From NCBI RefSeq assembly GCF_000341265.1, contig NZ_ANAE01000096.1, positions 1 to 64,000 of the forward strand: 64,000 nucleotides of DNA, read 5' to 3'. Under the pieces are notes generated by a model. It was not told the DNA's origin, did not search any database, and saw only the letters and a list, made by a program, of their open reading frames with translations. A program made the position numbers and the translations under genes. How positions within the stretch are numbered: position 1 is the stretch's first letter; every line of letters begins with the position of its first letter. Below, piece by piece: positions 44,327 through 51,600 of the stretch. This DNA comes from Nocardiopsis prasina DSM 43845 (GTDB lineage: Bacteria > Actinomycetota > Actinomycetes > Streptosporangiales > Streptosporangiaceae).

Positions 44327-45547
44327 ATGTCCGACGCCGACGGGGTGAAGCTTCCGGCTTTTCCCATGCCGCGCGAATGCCCGTTCTCGGCTCCAAGCGC
44401 CTATGCCGACCTGCGACGGCGCGGCCCCGTGGCCCAGGTGCGCCTGCCCACCGGCCGCACCGCCTGGGTGGTGACCGGCTACCAGGAGGTGCGCGCGGTG
44501 CTCGCCGATCCCCGCGTCAGCGCGGACATCCGCAGGCCCGGTTTTCCGGCGCTGGTGGAGGGTGAGCAGGAGGCGGGCACGAAGACGACACCGTTCATCC
44601 GCATGGACCCGCCTGAGCACTCCCGGTTCCGCCGAATGCTGTTGGCGGAGATGACAGTGCGCAAGGCGCGTCGGATGCGCCGTGACATTCAGCGGGTCGT
44701 CGACGACCGCATCGATGAATTGCTGTCCTACGGCCCGCCCGCTGATCTGGTGACCCACTTCGCCCATGTGGTCTCCAGCACCGTCATGTGCGAGTTGATC
44801 GGGCTGCGTCGCGGCGACCCGCTGTTCCGGCGTGTCACCGAGACCCTCGGTTCCCAGGTCTTCGGCGGCGGTTCCAGCACCGCGGAGGGGGCCAGCGAGG
44901 GCATCGGCGCCCTGGGAGCGGTGGTGGAGGACGCCGTGCGTGCTCGGGAAAGCGACCCCGGTGAGGACCTGCTGAGTCGACTGGTCCACGAGCGGTTGCC
45001 CTCGGGTGAGCTGACTCGACAGGAACTGGTGACCACGATCAGCATTCTGATCGTCGCGGGCTGGGAGACCACCACCAATCAGATCGCCCTGAGCGTGCTC
45101 GCCCTGCTGCGGCGACCCGAGCTGCTCGACCGGTTGCGACGCGACCCCGCTGTGCTTCCTCAGGCTGTCGAAGAACTCCTTCGGTCCCTGTCCGTGGGCG
45201 ATTCCATCGCGCTGCGCACAGCCACGGAGGACATCGAGATCGGCGGCACCGTCATCCCTGCGGGCGATGGGATCATCCCGCTGCTGGCTGCGGCCGACCA
45301 CGACCCCACGGTGTTCCCCGACCCCGAACGCATCGACTTCGACCGCACTGGTAGGACCCACGTGGCGTTCAGCTACGGGATCCACCAGTGCGTGGGCCAG
45401 AACGTGGCCCGTCTCGAACTCGGGATCGCCATCGGAACCCTGGTCGACCGCATGCCCGGGCTCCGGGCCGCGGAGCCGTTCGAGTCGGTCCGGTACCGTC
45501 ACGACGGCATCGCGTTCGGGCCCGAACGGGTGCTCGTCACGTGGTGA
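44327..45547 (+). CDS. Cytochrome P450 of the metallophore cluster
   Basis: 406 residues, soluble bacterial class. I-helix AGWETTTNQ (about 244-252), EELLR of the K-helix (283-287), haem loop FSYGIHQCVGQN with Cys355. The ATG at 44327 lies 11 bases after AAGGG; GTG 44321 is an alternative with better spacing. It runs against the main operon and its last 11 bases overlap the end of the reductase fusion gene. The small ferredoxin at 62680 is its probable electron donor. It may hydroxylate or oxidise (for example aromatise) a ring of the product. Confidence 0.88.
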   Translation: MSDADGVKLPAFPMPRECPFSAPSAYADLRRRGPVAQVRLPTGRTAWVVTGYQEVRAVLADPRVSADIRRPGFPALVEGEQEAGTKTTPFIRMDPPEHSRFRRMLLAEMTVRKARRMRRDIQRVVDDRIDELLSYGPPADLVTHFAHVVSSTVMCELIGLRRGDPLFRRVTETLGSQVFGGGSSTAEGASEGIGALGAVVEDAVRARESDPGEDLLSRLVHERLPSGELTRQELVTTISILIVAGWETTTNQIALSVLALLRRPELLDRLRRDPAVLPQAVEELLRSLSVGDSIALRTATEDIEIGGTVIPAGDGIIPLLAAADHDPTVFPDPERIDFDRTGRTHVAFSYGIHQCVGQNVARLELGIAIGTLVDRMPGLRAAEPFESVRYRHDGIAFGPERVLVTW

Positions 45548-47501
45548 CCACCCCGTTCCCTGACGCTGTGAGCGTGCCCAGGTAGGGCACGCTCGCGGCG
45601 TGGGGCGCGGGCGCCGGAGTGAGGTGCAGACCGCTCTCCTCGGCGAGCTGTTCGAGTTCCAGGGTGTACCAGCGGTACTGCTCCCGGACCTCGCGTACGG
45701 GCCCGCCCTTGCGGAAGACGCGCCAGGTGGTGTCCAGGCGCATGCGGTCCGGCCCGTCCGGTTCGCCGGCCATCCACCACTCGTACCGCTGGTCGCCGAG
45801 CTCGCTGTGGCGCAGGAGTGTCGGGGGGATCGTCGTGGGCTCGCGCATGCCTGTCAGCTCGACGACGATCGGTGCGCCGGGCGCCAGGCGCCGCACCAAC
45901 TCTCTCAGGAGTTCGTGCCTCAGGTCGGGTTCGAGGTGGCCCAGTACCCCGCAGAGCACGGCTCCGGATATCCGCTCCGGTAGCGCCCCCGGCTCAAGCA
46001 GTTCTTCCGCGGCGTGGGGCAGAACGGTCACTCGCCGCGCGAGCTCGGGGTCATCGCCGACCCGGGCCGTGAGCAGGGCGCGCATACCCGCGGCGGGTTC
46101 GGTGGCGATCAGGTGGATGTCGGGGTAGGCCGATGCGACCTGCCGGGTGACCAAACCGCTGCCCGCGCCAATGTCCACGAGGGGACCAGCCTGCGGGTCG
46201 ATCCCGTTCAGGCACGCGACGACTGCGGGACCGGTGCGCGCGGTGTGCTCTCGCGCGCCGAGGTCGAAGAACTCCGCTGCTTCGTTGTAGTCCGACAGCT
46301 GTGCCGCGGGAGGGCGTGTCGGCTCACCGGGCAGGACTGGGCCCGACCGGGGGCTGCCGACCCGGGGGCCCGCCGCCTGCTCCGTCGGCGCCGCACCGGA
46401 TGTTGTGAGCGCGGAGGGGGCGAGGGGTTCGGGATCCGCCGGACGGATCAGTTCCGGAGGCCCCAGCCGCGCCATCAGGTCTCGCCAGAGCGCGAAGACC
46501 GCGAGGTCGTGTTGGGCCGAACGAAGCGGATCCGCGCCTGCGGCGATAGCCGCAGCGAACTTGTCGAGCGCCTCACTGATCGCCGCGGGCCACAGCTCCG
46601 AGAAGATGTCACAGATACGGGGCGGCGGACCGGCCTGACCCAGGATCGCCGAGGCCGGCAGCCGGAGTGCCTCGGCTCCCGGCTCAGGTGTGAACACCAG
46701 CCGGTGCCCGGAGTCCCGGGGGGAGTGCATGCGTGGGTGCCACAGGACCGGACCGTGGGTGTCGGCCAGTGTCAGGACGCCCCCTTCGGTCCCCACAGCC
46801 ACTCGGTGCCAGAAAAGGGAGTGGTTGTCGCGGTCTCCGGGGTGGATCTGGTTCTGGACTCTCAAGGTCAGCGGAGCGCCGGCGATGGCACCGTGCAGCA
46901 GGCGCAGCGGTGCCTCGCCGTTGGCGGCGGCGACGACGTCCTCGGGCAGTGGAGCCGGATCTCCCAGGCGCCAGGGCCGGGTACCACCCAGAGCTCGCGC
47001 CAGGATGTCGATCAGGGGGGCCAGGACGTGGACCGGGGCCGCCGCGTCGACGAAGAGGACGCGCTGCCGCTCTCTCAGCCTGGTCGCCGCCTCGATGAAC
47101 TCGCGCACCGGGGCCACATGCGGGTAGTGGGTGTTGACGTGGAACTGGCGGTTGGCCCGCCGCGCCCGGCGAAGGGACTCCGACAGCTCGTCGGGGTGCA
47201 TCGGGTGCTCCTGGAGCACGTGTACACCTCTGTCGAGCAGGGTGCACGTGAGTTCCGCCCCCCGGCCGCCCATGACTGCCGCGGGGACCGCCACGAAGGC
47301 GGCGTCGATGTCGTCGGGGAGCTCCTCCGGAGAGGTGTGGCAGGGTACGCCGTGCCCCTCTGCCAGTTCCCGCGAGTAACGGCTGCCTGTGGAGAGGATT
47401 CCCGCCAGGGTGAACCCCGGGTGGCGTTGGACGGCGTCAATGTAGAAGCGGCCGAAGTTCGTGCCGCAGACAACGGCGCGCAGGGGCGCTGACGCGCTCA
47501 C
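45537..47501 (-). CDS. Thiazolinyl imide reductase fused to a SAM methyltransferase
   Basis: 654 residues. Residues 1-350 are a thiazolinyl imide reductase of the Irp3/PchG type (AVVCGTNFGRFYIDAV, QEHPMHPDEL near 98-105, HYPHVAPVREFIE), which reduces one thiazoline to a thiazolidine with NADPH while it is bound to the NRPS. A Pro/Ala/Gly linker (351-400) leads to a methyltransferase (401-654; LVDIGAGSGLVTRQVAS at 441-457). Stop and start overlap those of neighbours; the start sits four bases inside the previous gene. Fusion of these two activities is uncommon; in yersiniabactin they are separate. Confidence 0.85.
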   Translation of the reverse strand: MSASAPLRAVVCGTNFGRFYIDAVQRHPGFTLAGILSTGSRYSRELAEGHGVPCHTSPEELPDDIDAAFVAVPAAVMGGRGAELTCTLLDRGVHVLQEHPMHPDELSESLRRARRANRQFHVNTHYPHVAPVREFIEAATRLRERQRVLFVDAAAPVHVLAPLIDILARALGGTRPWRLGDPAPLPEDVVAAANGEAPLRLLHGAIAGAPLTLRVQNQIHPGDRDNHSLFWHRVAVGTEGGVLTLADTHGPVLWHPRMHSPRDSGHRLVFTPEPGAEALRLPASAILGQAGPPPRICDIFSELWPAAISEALDKFAAAIAAGADPLRSAQHDLAVFALWRDLMARLGPPELIRPADPEPLAPSALTTSGAAPTEQAAGPRVGSPRSGPVLPGEPTRPPAAQLSDYNEAAEFFDLGAREHTARTGPAVVACLNGIDPQAGPLVDIGAGSGLVTRQVASAYPDIHLIATEPAAGMRALLTARVGDDPELARRVTVLPHAAEELLEPGALPERISGAVLCGVLGHLEPDLRHELLRELVRRLAPGAPIVVELTGMREPTTIPPTLLRHSELGDQRYEWWMAGEPDGPDRMRLDTTWRVFRKGGPVREVREQYRWYTLELEQLAEESGLHLTPAPAPHAASVPYLGTLTASGNGVVTT

Positions 47502-48643
47502 AGCTCACCGTCCTCGACGGCTGTGTCCACTTCACCGGGATTGGGGAGTGCGACAGTGTGCCGGTGGGTCGCGAACTCCGCGTCCCCGTTCGCGCGCAGC
47601 GCTGCCACCGTGGCGCGCGGATCCATGGCCTCGGCGGCGTAGTGCAGACCCCTGCCGATACGACCGGCCAGGACGTCCAGGACCGCGAGTGCCGCGACCG
47701 CCCCGCTGAGCTGGTAGCTGTTGTCGCTGTGGACCACGCATGTGCGTGCCCAGTCCTGGCCCGAGAGGCTGAACACCATCCGGTAGTAGGGGTCGCTGCC
47801 CGCGGCGTCGACCTCGGCGGCCCGACGGATGCGCCGGACCACCGCGTCCCGTTGCTCAGCGGTGTCCATCGGGAGCGTTGGCAGGGCGGTGAACAGCTCA
47901 CGCACCTGTGTTCCGGGGAAGACGGTGTACCAGTCGGCCTCGGCCAGGTCCATCCGTGCGGCCAGCCGCTCCACCTCGGCCGTCAGAAGCGGGTGCAGGG
48001 CGACCCTGTGGGGGAAGTAGGGGGCCTCGGCGCCGTCGGCCACCCGCAGGACTCTGTCCACGCTGCGGCCGTGACGCCATGCGGCCAAGGGGCGGCCGAA
48101 CCGCTCGCCGCCCGCTCCCCCGGTGTCCAGGGAGAGCACGATGTCGGCCGCCACGCTCTCGGTCGCGTGTTCCAGCCCGCCGGCGTAGCCGGTCATCCTG
48201 TGTGCTGGCCCCTCTGTCTGGTCGGCTCCGGCGAGCCAGAGGGGGATGAGACCCGCCAGTCCGGGGACGGTGCCGGCCGACAGGACGACACAGCGGTCCG
48301 ACCCGACCGCGCCCGACCGCGTCAGGGATTCGTGGACGGGGTCGTCGCCCAGGACGTCGACGACGTCAGCTCCGGCGGCCAGACCGGCCCGCACGACGGT
48401 GTCCTTGAGCAGGTAGCTCGGACCGGCGCAGTTGACCAGCAGGGTGCAGCCAGCGCTGAAGCGGGCAAGTGAGGCGGGGTCCAGGGCGTCGACCTCGACG
48501 GCCTCGCTTCCTTCGGGCCAGGGGCCGGAGGGGATGGCTGAGGGGCGCCTCGCCCCCAGCCGCAGCGGTCCCACTCCGGCTTTGGTCAGGGCGGCGGCGG
48601 TGTGGCGACCGACCGCGCCTGAGGCGCCGATGAGGCCGATCAT
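47498..48643 (-). CDS. Saccharopine dehydrogenase-like NAD(P)-binding protein
   Basis: 381 residues. Rossmann start MIGLIGASGAVGRHTAAAL, then NCAGPSYLLKDTVVRAGLAAGADVVDVLGD, as in saccharopine dehydrogenase-like and trans-acting enoyl reductase families. Overlaps NRPS2 by four bases (ATGA) and the reductase fusion by four. It is therefore part of the assembly line operon. Similar proteins sit in related thiazoline siderophore clusters of actinobacteria, as far as I recall, but the reaction is unknown. Possible roles: reduction of a second imine or release-linked redox step. Confidence 0.75.
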   Translation of the reverse strand: MIGLIGASGAVGRHTAAALTKAGVGPLRLGARRPSAIPSGPWPEGSEAVEVDALDPASLARFSAGCTLLVNCAGPSYLLKDTVVRAGLAAGADVVDVLGDDPVHESLTRSGAVGSDRCVVLSAGTVPGLAGLIPLWLAGADQTEGPAHRMTGYAGGLEHATESVAADIVLSLDTGGAGGERFGRPLAAWRHGRSVDRVLRVADGAEAPYFPHRVALHPLLTAEVERLAARMDLAEADWYTVFPGTQVRELFTALPTLPMDTAEQRDAVVRRIRRAAEVDAAGSDPYYRMVFSLSGQDWARTCVVHSDNSYQLSGAVAALAVLDVLAGRIGRGLHYAAEAMDPRATVAALRANGDAEFATHRHTVALPNPGEVDTAVEDGEL

Positions 48644-51600
48644 GACGTCTTCCCTTCGATGATCTCGTGCAGGTGGCCGTCCACGGTGGGGACGTTCTCA
48701 CCCGTCATGCAGGTGAAATGCTCGCCGGGGATGTCGCGGGTGCGCAGATCGCCGAGGCAGATCCGGGCCCAGTGGTCAGCGATGGTGTCGGCGCTTCCAG
48801 GGAAGGGGTAGGCGCCGTTGTGCCGCAGGAAGGTGATGTCACCCGCGTAGGGTTCGGCGCGGTGCCGACTCAGAGCGAAGATGCTCTGCTGGTAGGTGCG
48901 CAGCGCCCTGAGCAGGCCTTCGGGCTCGTAGGTTCCGGCGAGCTCAGGGGGCAGGGCCTCGCACATGCGAGTGACCCGGGCCATGCGGGGCACCGCTTCC
49001 AGCGCCTGGAAGGAGGCCGCCACATCTGCGAACTCGTCGTCCAGGTCGGCGATCGCCCCGTCCAGGACGGCGCCGGGGGAACGGTCGAGAACGGCCGAGA
49101 CCGCGGCCCCGGCCCGCTCGGAGTCAGCGGGGAATCCGATGTCGGCCGGTTCGATGCCCATCATGAGCGCGAAGGAGTACTCGGAGAGCAGTTCGTCGTC
49201 GATACGGAACGTCGGGCTGTGGCTGCTAATGACCGTGAGGCTGCGGACGGTGGCTCCGGCCTCGGAGAGTCCTCGGGCCACCTCGGTGGCGATGACACCC
49301 CCCACGCAGTACCCGACGACGTCGACCTGTGTGTGGCCGGCGTCGAGCAGGGCACGCACGTACTCGGCGGCTGTGCGGTCGATGAGCCCGTTCGGGTCGG
49401 CGTTGCGGAAGTCCTCGGGCGTCGGCAGCTCCAGACCCACCAGTCCGTGTCCCGCTCCGGAGCGGGCACGGAACCGGGTGACCAGAGGACGGTACGGGAG
49501 CAGGGTGCCCGTTCCGGCGTGCACGAGCACGGTCACCGGAGCGTCGGGCCCGGGCGCGATCAGCTCCACCAGCGCGGAGTTCTCAGCGTCCGTCTCCGCT
49601 TCGGGTGCGGAGAGTTCGCGCAGGTAAGCGGCGAGTCCGGCGATGGTCGGCTGGCGCAGCAGGTGGCGTAGAACGACCTCCCATTCGAGATCCCACTCGT
49701 GTCCGGCCAGCCCGTCACGGAGCCGCCCGACGATCCGGGCCACCAGCAGTGAGTCGCCGCCGAGCGCGAAGAGGTCGTCGTCGCGACCGATGCGCTCTGT
49801 TTCGAGCAGCTCGGCCCACAGGTCGGCCAGAGCACGTTCGAGGTCGTCGCGGGGCGTCTGGTCGCCTGCCTCCTCGGCGGGGCCCGTTCCCAGCTGCAGC
49901 GACCGCTTCTCCAGAGCGGTGCGGTCCAGCTTGCCGTTCTCCGTCCTGGGCAGGGCGTCGACAACTTCCCAGTGCGAGGGAACCGAGTATTCGGGGAGGA
50001 GTTCGTGGCTGCGTCGTGTCAGTGACGACACCGCGACCGGGGCGTGCAGGGGTTTGACCTGGACCAGGTACAGGTGCTGGCCGAAGGCCCCGGCCGCTTC
50101 GGAGCTCTCGGGGAACTCGGCGGCGATGCGGCGGTCCCGACCGTTGAGCAGTTCCCGCCACTGTTCGTGGCGCAGGAAGGACTGTTCCTGCGCCTGGCGA
50201 ACATCGGTGAAGGGTCCGGCGTGTTCGGCCATGAACTCCGCGGAGATGCGGAGCGCGTGGTCGTCGTCGTTGGTGTTGGCCAGCAGGAGCATCCAGCCGC
50301 CGGGCGCCACCAAGGTGGAGAGTCGGTCGAGGGCCGCTTGTGCGTCGGGGAGGTTGTCCACGACTCCGACGCAGACCAGCAGGTCCACGGAGTTGCGTGC
50401 CAGCCCCTGCTCGGCAGGGTCGTGCGCGGGGTCGAAGGCCGCGCAGCGCACGCGCGGGTCGTCGGCGTGGGTCTGCTCGAACGCGGAGCGGTTCTGAGCC
50501 GACGCGTCGGCCCCCAGGTAGTCGACCGGGTGGTCGGCCAGAGCGGGTAGCAGGGTGTTGGCCACCCCGCCGCCGCGCAGCCCGACCTCCATGATCCGCA
50601 GGGGGTCGGAGGTGTCTCTGGTGCGTGCGATCTCGGTGGCAGCGGCGGCCAGGACCGAGCGCAGCGCCGAGGATCCCGCGTTTTCCGCGTAGGCGGCGGT
50701 CAGCGCCCGGAGGTCAGCACCGGAGAACGGCCGGGCGGCTGCCTCCTCCCGACCCGCGATCAGGGCGGGCAGGTGTTCGGCGCTGGAACGCACCGTGGCG
50801 AACAGCTCGGGGCTCCACCCCGCACGGCTTTCGAGCCGGGAGGCCTCGTCCCAAGCGAGGGCGATGGCCTTCGGGTCCGGAACGCGCAGAGCGGTCAGCT
50901 TTCCTTGGGGAGTCCGCTCCAGGAGGCCTGCGGTCAGGAGCCCCTTCAGCCAGCGTCGCACCAGCCGGTGGTGCTCGGGGGCTGCTCCCAGGGTTTCGGA
51001 CACCTCCTGCGGCGAGCGGGCACCGCCATCAGCGAAGGCCGGCGCGAGGGTGTCGGCGATGGATGCCAGGGCCGCTTCGCTGAACGCGGCGCGGAAGGCG
51101 GCCAACTCCGCGATGTCCACCTGCTCCTCGACCCGCAGGGCTGCGGTGCGCACAGCCGGGAGCAGTGTCTCCGGGAGAGGGAGGGGGGTGTCGCGGTGAG
51201 CGGGTTCGACGAAGGCGGTCAGGCTTTGGCCTGCGCCGGTGGGTGCGTTGCCGCGCCCGCCGGTGAGTACGACCGCGGCAGCGCCCACCTCGGGCAGCGA
51301 CTCCACGGCGGCCTGGACCTCACCGAGCTCGATCCGGTAGCCGCGGATCTTGACCTGGTGGTCCTCGCGGCCGAGGAACTCGATCACCCCGTCGGGCCAG
51401 TAGCGGCCCAGGTCACCGGTGCGGTAGAGCCGCTCACCGGTTTCCGGGTGCCGGATGAACCGTGCCGCCGTCCGCTCGGGGTCGCCGAAGTAGCCCTGGG
51501 CCAGTCCGATACCGCCGATGTGGAGCTCGCCGACGACCAGGTCGGGACAGGGGCGCAGTGCCGTGTCCAGGACGTGGAACGTCTGGTTGTCCATGGGCCT

